Made by a program: the position numbers and the translations under genes. DNA of 64,000 bases from UBA5796 sp040752455 (GTDB lineage Bacteria; Chloroflexota; Anaerolineae; Anaerolineales; Villigracilaceae): assembly GCA_049324115.1 (NCBI GenBank), contig JBMOMN010000038.1, forward strand, positions 1 to 64,000, written 5' to 3'. Below the pieces are notes generated by a model. The model was not told the DNA's origin, did not search any database, and saw only the letters and a list, made by a program, of their open reading frames with translations. Positions 17,614-25,345 of the stretch are shown here, piece after piece. Each line of letters begins with the position of its first letter. Position 1 is the first letter of the stretch.

Positions 17614-19409
17614 CCCAGCGACTCACCGCGGTACGGGGCCGGGACGGACAGGTCGAGTTCTTCCATCTCTTCGGCGAAGCGGGCGTGGTCAAGGAGTTGC
17701 AGTTCGTAGATCTCGCGGTACAGGCCGCCTTCGGCCAGCAACTGCTCGTGTGTGCCGCGCTGGACGATGCGCCCCTCGTCCATGACCAGGATCAGGTCCG
17801 CCCGGCGCACGGTCGAGAGCCGGTGGGCGATGACGAAGGTCGTGCGGCCCTCCATCAGCTTGTCGAGCGCCTGCTGGATGAGCTGCTCGGTCTGCGTGTC
17901 CACGCTGGAGGTCGAATCGTCCAGGATCAGGATGCGCGGGTCCATCAGCAGGGCGCGGGCGATGGCGACCCGCTGGCGCTGCCCGCCCGATAGGGTCACG
18001 CCCCGCTCGCCGATGATCGTCCCGTAGCCTTCGGGGAAGCCGGTGATGAATTCGTGGGCCTGGGCGGCCCGGGCTGCGGCGACGATCTCCTCGTCGCTGG
18101 CGTCGGGCTTGCCGTAGGCGATGTTGGCCTTGATCGTGTCCGAGAAGAGCAGCGAGGTTTGCAGCACGATCCCGATCTGGCGGCGCAGGCTGAGCAAATC
18201 CACCGTGCGGACGTCCTGCCCGTCCACCAGCACCGCGCCCTGGCTTACGTCGTAGAAGCGCGGGATCAGGTTGACCAGCGAAGTCTTCCCGGACCCGGTC
18301 TGCCCCATCAGGGCGACGATCTGGTTCGGTTCGACGAGCTGGCTGACGGATTCCAGCGCCGGACGCGGCTCGCCCTCGTAGAACAATCCCACGTCCCGGA
18401 ATTCGACCTGCCCCCGCAGCGTGGACAGTCCCACCGCCCCGGCGGGCGTCTGGATCGCGGGTTGGGTGTCCAGCACGTCGAAGACCCGCTGCGCCCCGGC
18501 TGCGGCCTCGCCCAGGGCGTTGACCAGCCAGGTCAGTTGCTGGACCGGGGCGGCCAGCATCAGCAGGTACGAGTTGAAAGCCACCACCTCGCCGACGGTC
18601 ATCGTGCCGTCCAGCACCATCTGGCCGCCGAACCACAGCACCAGCACCGTCCCGGCGGTGATCAGCAGTTGGGTGGTCGGCATCACTTTGGACCATTCGC
18701 CGATGACGGTGATGCGGGCCTTGAACAGGTTGCGGTTGCCCTGGTCGAAGCGCTCGATCTCGTAGGGTTCCCGCGCAAAGGCCCGGATCACCTGGACCCC
18801 GGTCACGTTCTCCTGCAAACGGGCCGAGAGGTCGCCCAGGGCGTTGTCCACGGCCAGGAAGAAGGCGCTGACCCGCTCCCCGAAGTTGACCGTAAGGAAC
18901 AGCATCGGCACCAGCGGCAGGAGCGAGATGACGGCCAGGCGGGCGTTCTCGCCGACCATGATGACCAGGATGCCGAGTGCCATCAGCAGCAGTTGGACCA
19001 GTTCCACCAGGCTTGAACCGGCCAGCCGCTCGATGGCGCGCACGTCTTCGATGCAGCGCGAGATGAGCTGCCCGGTCTGGGAGTGGTCGTGATAGGTGAA
19101 CGGCAGGTACTGGATGTGGTCGTACATCCGGTTGCGCAGGTCGTAGCCGATGTGGGCCGCGATCCACTCGGACAGGTAACGGTGGAAGAGCGAGAGCACC
19201 GCGGTCGCCAGTCCCAGCCCGAACAGGACCAGCCCGGCCCGGGCCAGGTAATCCACGTCTTTTTGGGCCAGGCCGATGTCAATCACATCCTGGATGATGC
19301 GCGGCACCACCAGCGCCAGGCCGGTGATCCCCAGCAGCAGGAGCAGGTTGAGGGCGATGCGCTGGAAGTAGGGTTTGATGAAAATACGGAGACGGAGGAG
19401 GTAGGTCAT
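17610..19409 (-). CDS. heterodimeric ABC exporter, half with degenerate ATP site
   Basis: A 599-residue half-transporter with six membrane helices and a nucleotide-binding domain. Walker A is GQTGSGKTS, the signature is canonical LSGGQ, and the catalytic Glu is replaced by Asp (LILDDSTSSVD). It pairs with the 15764 product to give one active and one degenerate ATP site. It lies just downstream of the ArsR-type regulator with 26 bases between, mostly heptamer repeat, so regulator and exporter form one operon. Relative to the 9386 pair the order is the same (degenerate half first), suggesting an old duplication. Confidence 0.93.
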   Translation of the reverse strand: MTYLLRLRIFIKPYFQRIALNLLLLLGITGLALVVPRIIQDVIDIGLAQKDVDYLARAGLVLFGLGLATAVLSLFHRYLSEWIAAHIGYDLRNRMYDHIQYLPFTYHDHSQTGQLISRCIEDVRAIERLAGSSLVELVQLLLMALGILVIMVGENARLAVISLLPLVPMLFLTVNFGERVSAFFLAVDNALGDLSARLQENVTGVQVIRAFAREPYEIERFDQGNRNLFKARITVIGEWSKVMPTTQLLITAGTVLVLWFGGQMVLDGTMTVGEVVAFNSYLLMLAAPVQQLTWLVNALGEAAAGAQRVFDVLDTQPAIQTPAGAVGLSTLRGQVEFRDVGLFYEGEPRPALESVSQLVEPNQIVALMGQTGSGKTSLVNLIPRFYDVSQGAVLVDGQDVRTVDLLSLRRQIGIVLQTSLLFSDTIKANIAYGKPDASDEEIVAAARAAQAHEFITGFPEGYGTIIGERGVTLSGGQRQRVAIARALLMDPRILILDDSTSSVDTQTEQLIQQALDKLMEGRTTFVIAHRLSTVRRADLILVMDEGRIVQRGTHEQLLAEGGLYREIYELQLLDHARFAEEMEELDLSVPAPYRGESLG

Positions 19410-19415
19410 AGTAAT

Positions 19416-19443
19416 CAGTATTCAGTATTCAGTGTTCAGCAGT
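19416..19443 (+). repeat. CAGTATT heptamer array
   Basis: CAGTATT CAGTATT CAGTGTT CAGCAGT. As at 17572, the array runs into the stop codon of the minus-strand gene, here the regulator. Confidence 0.8.
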
Positions 19444-20482
19444 TTGGGGTGAGGAAGCCGCGCAGGGAGGTGTCCACGCTGTCGAGTTCCTCCAGCCGGG
19501 CGGCGTAGACCCGCTCGTTGCTGGCGCTGACGGTGATATGCACCAGCCCGGCCAGGCGCAGGAGGCGCAGGTGGTGAATGACCGTAGGCGGGCGCAGGCG
19601 CAGGCGGCGGGCCAGTTCGCTCGGCGTGAGCGGGGCTTCGGCCAGGTCGCGCAGGATGCGCAGCCGGGTCGGGTCGCCGAGGGCTTTCAAGGCCCCCACC
19701 AGCCCGTCCGGGACCTCGGAGCCGGGGACCAGGCTGGCTTCGTCGGGCCGCGCCCCGTAGACCAGGAGCGCCTGTCCCGGCGCGGGGCGGGTGATGAAGA
19801 CCAGCGGCGCGCTCCAATAGGACGGGATAAGAGTCAGCGAATCAACTGATTCGAGCGATTCAAAATGGACACCGCGTGAGAGCCGGGTGACGAGTTCGTC
19901 CAGGCTCAATCCGCCTGCCAGTTCCTGCGAGTCTTCGAGGCTGAGTTGGAGATAAGGCCGGATGCGTTTCTCCTCTTCGATGAAAAAGTTCTGGGCGTAT
20001 TCCCGCAGCGCCAGCAGGAGGCGTTCGCCGGTCTCTTCGGCCCGCGACCAGGCGTTGAGCAGGTTGGACAGGGCGGCCGGCCTGAGCGTGTCGCCGCGGC
20101 GAAGGTAGTGGAGGCGCAAGTCGTCCTGTTCGGCCTCGGTCCACGAGCCGCGGGCGGCGATGGTTTGCAGGGTCTGGCGGACGCTCTCGTCCATGTCGGG
20201 GGTCAGGCACAGGGACAGGATGCGCTCGTTTGGCGGCAGCCCGGCCAGGGCGTCCAGGGCGCTTTCGCTGTCTCCGGGGGCGGGCAGGGTCGAAATCCAG
20301 GCCAGCGGCACGGGCGCGAACGTCTGCGCCTGTTCGAGCACCTCCCTCCCCGCCGCAGACAGCCGCTGGCGCACCCCCGCCGCCCAGGAGGGCCGCAGCC
20401 CGAAGCGGTCGGCGTGGTGCAGCACGAACAGGCTGATGAAAAAGTCGTAGGCAGTGCCCTGGTCCCAATGGAGAGTAGTCAT
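19436..20482 (-). CDS. ArsR-family transcriptional repressor with long N-terminal domain
   Basis: A 348-residue protein whose C-terminal 90 residues are an ArsR-type winged helix: ALGDPTRLRILRDLAE, then SELARRLRLRPPTVIHHLRLLRLAGLV as recognition helix and wing. The N-terminal 250 residues are helical and unlike the small metal-sensing ArsR proteins; they could hold the ligand site. As first gene of an operon with an ABC exporter pair, and with two 18-bp palindromes overlapping its promoter, it is probably an autorepressor released by an exported compound. No metal-binding Cys cluster is seen in the winged helix. Confidence 0.88.
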   Translation of the reverse strand: MTTLHWDQGTAYDFFISLFVLHHADRFGLRPSWAAGVRQRLSAAGREVLEQAQTFAPVPLAWISTLPAPGDSESALDALAGLPPNERILSLCLTPDMDESVRQTLQTIAARGSWTEAEQDDLRLHYLRRGDTLRPAALSNLLNAWSRAEETGERLLLALREYAQNFFIEEEKRIRPYLQLSLEDSQELAGGLSLDELVTRLSRGVHFESLESVDSLTLIPSYWSAPLVFITRPAPGQALLVYGARPDEASLVPGSEVPDGLVGALKALGDPTRLRILRDLAEAPLTPSELARRLRLRPPTVIHHLRLLRLAGLVHITVSASNERVYAARLEELDSVDTSLRGFLTPNC

Positions 20483-20505
20483 GGATTGCTCGCACAGGCG
20501 GGATT

Positions 20506-20523
20506 GTTAGACAGGCGTCTAAC
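20506..20523. promoter_or_regulatory. operator O2, 18-bp palindrome
   Basis: GTTAGACAGGCGTCTAAC: perfect seven-base arms with a four-base centre. It lies just downstream of the predicted transcription start, two bases from O1; the centres are 20 bp apart, so two dimers would bind the same DNA face. Confidence 0.75.
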
Positions 20524-20525
20524 GC

Positions 20526-20543
20526 ATTAGATAATAATCTAAT
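20526..20543. promoter_or_regulatory. operator O1, 18-bp palindrome over the -10 box
   Basis: ATTAGATAATAATCTAAT: perfect seven-base arms. With O2 the shared half-site is TTAGA-T/C. It covers the -10 box of the regulator's promoter, so binding would block RNA polymerase. Confidence 0.78.
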
Positions 20544-20559
20544 TCCGGGGGATGGTCAA
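20531..20559 (-). promoter_or_regulatory. promoter of ArsR-exporter operon
   Basis: On the minus strand TTGACC (20559-20554), a 17-base spacer, and TATTAT (20536-20531). Start of transcription is expected near 20524, between the two operators. Confidence 0.75.
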
Positions 20560-20564
20560 GTAGT

Positions 20565-20580
20565 AGCGACTTAAGTCGCT
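20565..20580. repeat. 16-bp palindrome
   Basis: AGCGACTTAAGTCGCT, fully self-complementary, two bases from the stop codon of the STAND gene. It is similar in style to the elements at 2024 and 7276 (GCGAC...GTCGC). Confidence 0.65.
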
Positions 20581-20581
20581 A

Positions 20582-22960
20582 TTACGGCTGGGGCCATTCG
20601 ATTTCCACCGGCCCGATGTAGCCGTGTTTCTCGGATAGAAAAACCCGCCCGTGCGACGGTTCGGAACAGCCGGGTTCGTCGGTGAGGGTGGCGATCGGTT
20701 TCCCCCAAACCCCCATCGGGACGAAAACGATTTCGCCTGCCCGGCAAACCCATGCCTCGACCAGGTACAGGGCGCATTCCTTACAGAAGCGGTCGCCGTC
20801 GGGGATGATGTTTTCGTCCCAGGTGATCGTCACCGCGCTGCCCTGGCGGGTCGCCACGACGTTTTTCAATCCCGGGTAGCCGACCGGGTTTTGCGAAATG
20901 GGCGGCGGGGCTTTATCCGGGTAAACGGGTTCGAGCCGCAAGACCTCGCCGTCGAGCTTGATGGATTTTGCCTCGAACCAGCAGTTCGAAAGTTTCTTCG
21001 GGTCCTGGGCGCTGGGGAACTGGACGTAAACCCAATCCCCGGCGTCGTTGCGCCCGATCACCTCGATCGGCGCGCCGGCGTAGATGCCCGTAAATGACAG
21101 GTACATCCGCCCCGGCCCGTAGAAGCAGGAGGCGTATTCGGCGAACACGCCCCGGATGAGCGGGATGAACGTCGGCGTGGGTGTCGGGGTCGGAGTCCAG
21201 GTTGCCGTGCGGGTCGGCGCGGCGGTTGGGGAAGGTGTGGGCGTGGAGGACGAAGTTGGCGAAGGCAAGGGTGACGGCGTGGCCGTTGCCGAGGGCGCGG
21301 GCGTGGCGGACGCGGTCTGCGTGGCCGTCGGCGTCGGGGTCCGGGTGGCGAACGGCAGGTTCGCGCCGAACACGGTCCCGGCGGCCAGCAGCCCGATCAC
21401 GGTGAGCGTGATGAGCAGGCCGGTCATCAACCGGGGTTTTTTGCGCCCGCTTTTGGTTTTGGCCGGCGCGCTGAGCGCCTCCAGGAAATCCAGATTGTGC
21501 CGGGTGTAAGCCGCGCCGGTTTCGTCGTTTATAACCAGGCGCAAGTCATGGGCGCGGGTCAGGAGGATGCGGGCGGCGGTGAAGTCCTTTTTGCCGATCT
21601 GGTACACGCCAAGCTGGTGCAGCGCCCAGGACTCCATGGCCTCGTCCCCGGCGGCAGTGGCAGCAAAATAGACCGTATCCAGCGCCGCTCCCCAGGCCGT
21701 CCACAAGCCGCGCAGGGTCAAAAAAGGATCGAGGCCGCGCGCCAGGGCGAAGATGTCCTGCCAGCGGTTCCGGGTGGCGGCCCAGTCCAGCAGGCCGAGC
21801 AGGTTGCCCAGTTCGGCGGCGACAAAATCGAAATCGTTCCAGCGGTTTTCCAGTTCGGATATGAGATGGCGAAGCAGCTTCTCCCTGGCGGCGGTTATGC
21901 CGTGATCGGATTGGATCAGCCCGCGCAGCCCCGGCGAAAGCCTCAGGCGGGGACTATTGGCCTGCAACAGTCCGAGCGACTCCAGGCTTTGGCTGACGGG
22001 TTTCCCGCCCACTTTCTCCAGCCATTCCCCGTCCACCGAGATGCCGGGAGCGGCCCCAGCCTGGATCAACATTTCCCGTTCGGGATCAGACAACCCGTCC
22101 AGGACGAGGGCGTAGGCGCTGTCCAACGGGTCCAGGCCCTTGTCCTGGCGCAACTCCCGCAAACGGGTGAGGGCCTCGTCCAGCCCGATCCTTCGCTCCC
22201 GGATGGCATTCCCGACCGTCACCAGCGCGGCGGGGATTTCGTCCAGCAGGCCGGTGATTTCGGCCAGGACAGACCCGTTCCCGGCATCCAGCGGCAGGCC
22301 GCTCCGCTCGGAGAGCAGTTTCAAGGCGGCGTTATCGTCCAAGGGAGCCAGCGCCAGGTGGGTGAAAACGTCGCTGGCGATCCATTGCTCGGTCTCGACC
22401 AGGATCGGGGCGTTGGGGAACAGGTCTGCCAGCGCGCTCAGGTTGGCGGGGGCCAGGGCTATCGAACTGATGAAGACCAGCGGCTGGCGGTTGCTCAGGT
22501 AGCTGCGGGCCGAGTCGAGGTCCACTTTGAGATGCGGCTCGGACTCGAACAAGGCGTCGAACAGGCGCTGGACGAGGTCGCCCATCTTCATCGAGGCGGT
22601 GGTTTCGGTCAGGCCCTCGATGAAAACGACGCCGTCGGGTTGGGAGGTGGCTGCCGGGCCGTTGGCGGCCTGTTTGGCCAGGGTCGTCTTGCCTGCGCCG
22701 GGCTGCCCATGCAGGTAGACCGGTTCGCCGCCCGCGATCCAGGACTCCAGTTGAGCCAGTTCCCGCTCCCGGCCCACGAACCCGCGCGGACGGCGCGGCG
22801 GCCTGGGCGTCATCGCGCGCGGCTGGATGCGCGGCGCGGCCTGCTGGTAGACGATGGTCCCGTGGTTGGTGTTGACCACAAAGTTATGGTCCCCCACCAC
22901 CACGCTGCCTTCGACGTTCCCGTGGACGGTAATGGACGGAGCGGGTTGGGCAGTTGCCAT
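20582..22960 (-). CDS. STAND-like ATPase with membrane helix and SH3-like outer domain
   Basis: A 792-residue multidomain protein. Residues 8-40 form a Gly/Val repeat (ITVHGNVEGSVVVGDHNFVV), a segment often found at the N-terminus of bacterial STAND proteins. Residues 60-76 (GFVGRERELAQLESWI) and the P-loop GQPGAGKTT (85-93) begin an NB-ARC-like ATPase, followed by a helical region with two TPR-like hairpins. A membrane helix (LITLTVIGLLAAGTVFGANL), a long TPTPTP linker and an SH3b-like domain (CFYGPGRMYLSFTGIYAGAPIEVIGR) complete it, with a Cys-containing C-terminal domain of unknown type. The layout implies an outside sensor joined to a cytoplasmic switch. No effector domain is recognised. 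Confidence 0.78.
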   Translation of the reverse strand: MATAQPAPSITVHGNVEGSVVVGDHNFVVNTNHGTIVYQQAAPRIQPRAMTPRPPRRPRGFVGRERELAQLESWIAGGEPVYLHGQPGAGKTTLAKQAANGPAATSQPDGVVFIEGLTETTASMKMGDLVQRLFDALFESEPHLKVDLDSARSYLSNRQPLVFISSIALAPANLSALADLFPNAPILVETEQWIASDVFTHLALAPLDDNAALKLLSERSGLPLDAGNGSVLAEITGLLDEIPAALVTVGNAIRERRIGLDEALTRLRELRQDKGLDPLDSAYALVLDGLSDPEREMLIQAGAAPGISVDGEWLEKVGGKPVSQSLESLGLLQANSPRLRLSPGLRGLIQSDHGITAAREKLLRHLISELENRWNDFDFVAAELGNLLGLLDWAATRNRWQDIFALARGLDPFLTLRGLWTAWGAALDTVYFAATAAGDEAMESWALHQLGVYQIGKKDFTAARILLTRAHDLRLVINDETGAAYTRHNLDFLEALSAPAKTKSGRKKPRLMTGLLITLTVIGLLAAGTVFGANLPFATRTPTPTATQTASATPAPSATATPSPLPSPTSSSTPTPSPTAAPTRTATWTPTPTPTPTFIPLIRGVFAEYASCFYGPGRMYLSFTGIYAGAPIEVIGRNDAGDWVYVQFPSAQDPKKLSNCWFEAKSIKLDGEVLRLEPVYPDKAPPPISQNPVGYPGLKNVVATRQGSAVTITWDENIIPDGDRFCKECALYLVEAWVCRAGEIVFVPMGVWGKPIATLTDEPGCSEPSHGRVFLSEKHGYIGPVEIEWPQP

Positions 22961-23154
22961 TTTGCGTTACCTGGCGTAAGTGAAAAGATGGGGATTTTGG
23001 GCGGTAAATACCATTAATGACTCTCCCGCGCGAGTTTTGAATAGGAGCAAATCGGTACGTTTAGTATACATAAACCCGCCTGGTTATTCAAGAGAGGGTA
23101 CGCGACATTCATGCGTCACAAATACAATAATCTGCAAAACATTACGCTTGTCAC

Positions 23155-23183
23155 TTGTCCCATCTCTTGACATGCTCTATACT
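23155..23183 (+). promoter_or_regulatory. promoter of 23223 gene
   Basis: TTGTCC (23155-23160), a 17-base spacer, and TATACT (23178-23183). A second choice is TTGACA at 23168 with a poorer -10. The rest of 22961-23154 holds no gene that I can support. Confidence 0.55.
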
Positions 23184-23222
23184 ACGAAGTATTGCGTAAT
23201 TATCCAAACCCCTGGAGGACAA

Positions 23223-24488
23223 ATGACCGATACCCTGCGCCAACTGCTCGCCATCCCCGCCGACCGGCTGGAGGCCATCAACGCCGTCCTGACCGACCCC
23301 AACTCACTGGTGATGAACGATTTCCTGGCGGTGGTCGCCAAATACGGCACGCCGGCCGAGATCAACGCCAAACACAGGCAATCCCGTAAACTCGAAAACC
23401 TGATGAAGAAGGTCGAGGCTGCCGCGCCGGGCCACGTCAAGGATTTGAACTGGCTGATGGAACAACGCGACCGCGGCGCGTTCGTCTCTGTGGCGGATTA
23501 CCGCCGCAGCGTGCTGGGACCGGGGGCCGATACCGTTAAATTTGCCGACGACTACGCTGTGACGCTGGAAGTCTCCGCCCTGCAATACTTCCCCTGGATC
23601 CGGGCCATGGCCGAACGGGCCATCACCGACCGCTCGCTCATCCCCGGCCGCTTCATCGCTGTCCGCCGCATGAAAGAATCCGAAGCCGACGGCGACCTGC
23701 CCGCCATCGTCGCCGCCCTCGACATCATGGGCTGCTCCTTCGTCGAAACCCTCGACACCAAAGGCGCCGACGGCTCCAACGTCCACCTCAACGGCCCGGC
23801 CACCATCACCGGCTATTTCGGCGGAATCGGCCAGCCCAACGAGTACGCCCTCAAATGGCTGGACGAATTCCTCTACTACTACACCAATTACGGCGTCCAG
23901 CACGTGCTCAACTTCAACGCCGGCACGATCCTGCTCGGCTTCATGCTCTACAAACTGGGCGTGGACATCCAGTTCAAGATTTCGGTCTTCTTCGGCTCCG
24001 ATAACCCCTACCACGCCCTGTGGATCATGGCCGCCGCCAAACTCTTCAGCCGCGACGACGGCTCAAGTCCGCTGATCGGCTTCAACTGGTCCAACTCGAT
24101 CAACAACCAAACCATGGAACTGACCGCCCAATTCCGCAAGGCGCTCGGCTTCGAGGGCGTGGTCCGCTTCGAGCATCACATCACCGAGACCTGGAAATCC
24201 ATCGTCCGCCAGCCGTATGACCGCCGCGCCGAACTGGTCGCCATCGCCGACCACGTGGCCAACATCAGCGCCAAACATGAAGGCGGCCTGCCCGAAACCG
24301 ACTCCCAGCGCGCCCACCCGACCGATATCCTGGACTACTTCCGCGAGAAGCAGGAAGTCATCGAAAGCGGCGACTGGGACAACCTGCGCCTGAACTTCCT
24401 CGACAAAGTGGACGCCTGCAACTCCTCCGCCCGCATGTTGACCGAAAAGGGCCTGAGCTTTATCGCCGCGACGAACTTGCATAAGTAA
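23223..24488 (+). CDS. conserved-looking cytoplasmic protein, family not recognised
   Basis: A 421-residue soluble protein with no signal peptide or membrane helix. ATG 23223 has GGAGG five bases upstream (cctggaggacaaATG), which fixes the start; the frame opens earlier without support. It has the look of a metabolic enzyme: regions such as DTKGADGSNVHLNGPATITG, FNAGTILLGFMLYKLGVD, and VRFEHHITETWKS are rich in His, Asp and Gly. Codon use and GC match the neighbours, so it is a well-settled gene. The MetE/UroD-like gene 860 bases on reads in the same direction, but a minus-strand gene lies between. I cannot assign a function. Confidence 0.7.
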   Translation: MTDTLRQLLAIPADRLEAINAVLTDPNSLVMNDFLAVVAKYGTPAEINAKHRQSRKLENLMKKVEAAAPGHVKDLNWLMEQRDRGAFVSVADYRRSVLGPGADTVKFADDYAVTLEVSALQYFPWIRAMAERAITDRSLIPGRFIAVRRMKESEADGDLPAIVAALDIMGCSFVETLDTKGADGSNVHLNGPATITGYFGGIGQPNEYALKWLDEFLYYYTNYGVQHVLNFNAGTILLGFMLYKLGVDIQFKISVFFGSDNPYHALWIMAAAKLFSRDDGSSPLIGFNWSNSINNQTMELTAQFRKALGFEGVVRFEHHITETWKSIVRQPYDRRAELVAIADHVANISAKHEGGLPETDSQRAHPTDILDYFREKQEVIESGDWDNLRLNFLDKVDACNSSARMLTEKGLSFIAATNLHK

Positions 24489-24489
24489 T

Positions 24490-24524
24490 CAGTTTCCAGT
24501 ATCCGGTTTTCAGTAACCAGGGGT
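24490..24524 (+). repeat. CAGTATC-type heptamer array
   Basis: CAGTTTC CAGTATC CGGTTTT CAGTAAC CAGGGGT, starting one base after the stop codon of the 23223 gene. Confidence 0.65.
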
Positions 24525-24542
24525 TAGTTAAAGTCAGGCTGC

Positions 24543-24583
24543 AAAAAAGCCTCCAAGATTTGCGGCACATATCTCGGAGGCTT
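24543..24583 (-). terminator. intrinsic terminator of nucleotidyltransferase gene
   Basis: Read on the minus strand: AAGCCTCC, then a loop region with a second short pairing (AGAT/ATCT), then GGAGGCTTTTTT. It begins right after the stop codon at 24587. Confidence 0.82.
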
Positions 24584-24586
24584 CGG

Positions 24587-25120
24587 TTATTCAGTTACAT
24601 CATCCGGCGGCGGAATTTCCTGTTCTTTCTTGCCAATGTAGATCAATGCTTCAAGGTCTTCCAGGTCTTCGGGAGCGTATTTTTTAACGACAGCGCGCAC
24701 TTCATCCAACTCTTCGTCCGATGCCCAACCCAACAATGTTCCTAAATCGCCCATATCACGTGTCCGTTGCGCCGACATTTTCATCATAATCAGGTATGGC
24801 AAACCAACGACTGGATAACCGGCAGGGTCTTGGTTTGGATGCGATAAGGCTTCTTTCAACCATTTATATTTACCAAATATCACATCCAGTTCCACCCCGT
24901 CAGGGGAAAGCATTAAATATCCGGGAATAGCCAAACGGGAAACGATACGATAGCCTGCCTGCTCCAGTCTTTTGGTGACTACTTCGCTATCCCTTTCATG
25001 GACAAGAATATCCAAATCCTTCGTCATGCGTTCGGGCATATAAGCGCGGGTGGCGACACCACCGACAATTGCCCATTGAATTCCCTTCAAAATTGGGCGC
25101 AAATCAGGCCACGGGTTCAT
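24587..25120 (-). CDS. nucleotidyltransferase-fold protein (MNT/AbiEii-like)
   Basis: A 177-residue protein with the minimal nucleotidyltransferase motif: WAIVGGVATRAYMPERMTKDLDILV, giving the GG and the D-x-D metal ligands, and a later third Asp strand (GVELDVIFG). Such proteins are toxin or antitoxin parts or tRNA-modifying enzymes; no partner gene is recognised next to it. ATG 25120 has AAGGAGG seven bases upstream and matches the domain start. The frame extends upstream to 25276 with 52 more residues (MSNLPVPPAIARIA...), which are either an N-terminal extension or a remnant; the Shine-Dalgarno favours the shorter form. Confidence 0.75.
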   Translation of the reverse strand: MNPWPDLRPILKGIQWAIVGGVATRAYMPERMTKDLDILVHERDSEVVTKRLEQAGYRIVSRLAIPGYLMLSPDGVELDVIFGKYKWLKEALSHPNQDPAGYPVVGLPYLIMMKMSAQRTRDMGDLGTLLGWASDEELDEVRAVVKKYAPEDLEDLEALIYIGKKEQEIPPPDDVTE

Positions 25121-25332
25121 GGCTGTCCTCCTTCGCATAAAATCATGGCCGCTGCCCGTGCCGGGTTTGACCCGGCGCAGGACCATATCTATCATAAACC
25201 GCCGCAATTGACGCGGGGTCAGGTTGCCGTCGGGCGCGATCCTGGCGATGGCGGGTGGGACTGGCAAATTGCTCATGCCGTTATCTTACTATAAATTCTG
25301 GAATTAATGGATTCTGGACCGTGCGGGAATGA

Positions 25333-25338
25333 TACAAT
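25333..25338 (+). promoter_or_regulatory. -10 box of leaderless MetE-like gene
   Basis: TACAAT ends seven bases before the ATG at 25346; no Shine-Dalgarno is present. Confidence 0.6.
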
Positions 25339-25345
25339 CGAAACC

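Noticed and set aside
25121..25276. 52-residue upstream extension of the nucleotidyltransferase
   Set aside because: The Shine-Dalgarno AAGGAGG sits just before ATG 25120; the extension shows no recognisable domain.
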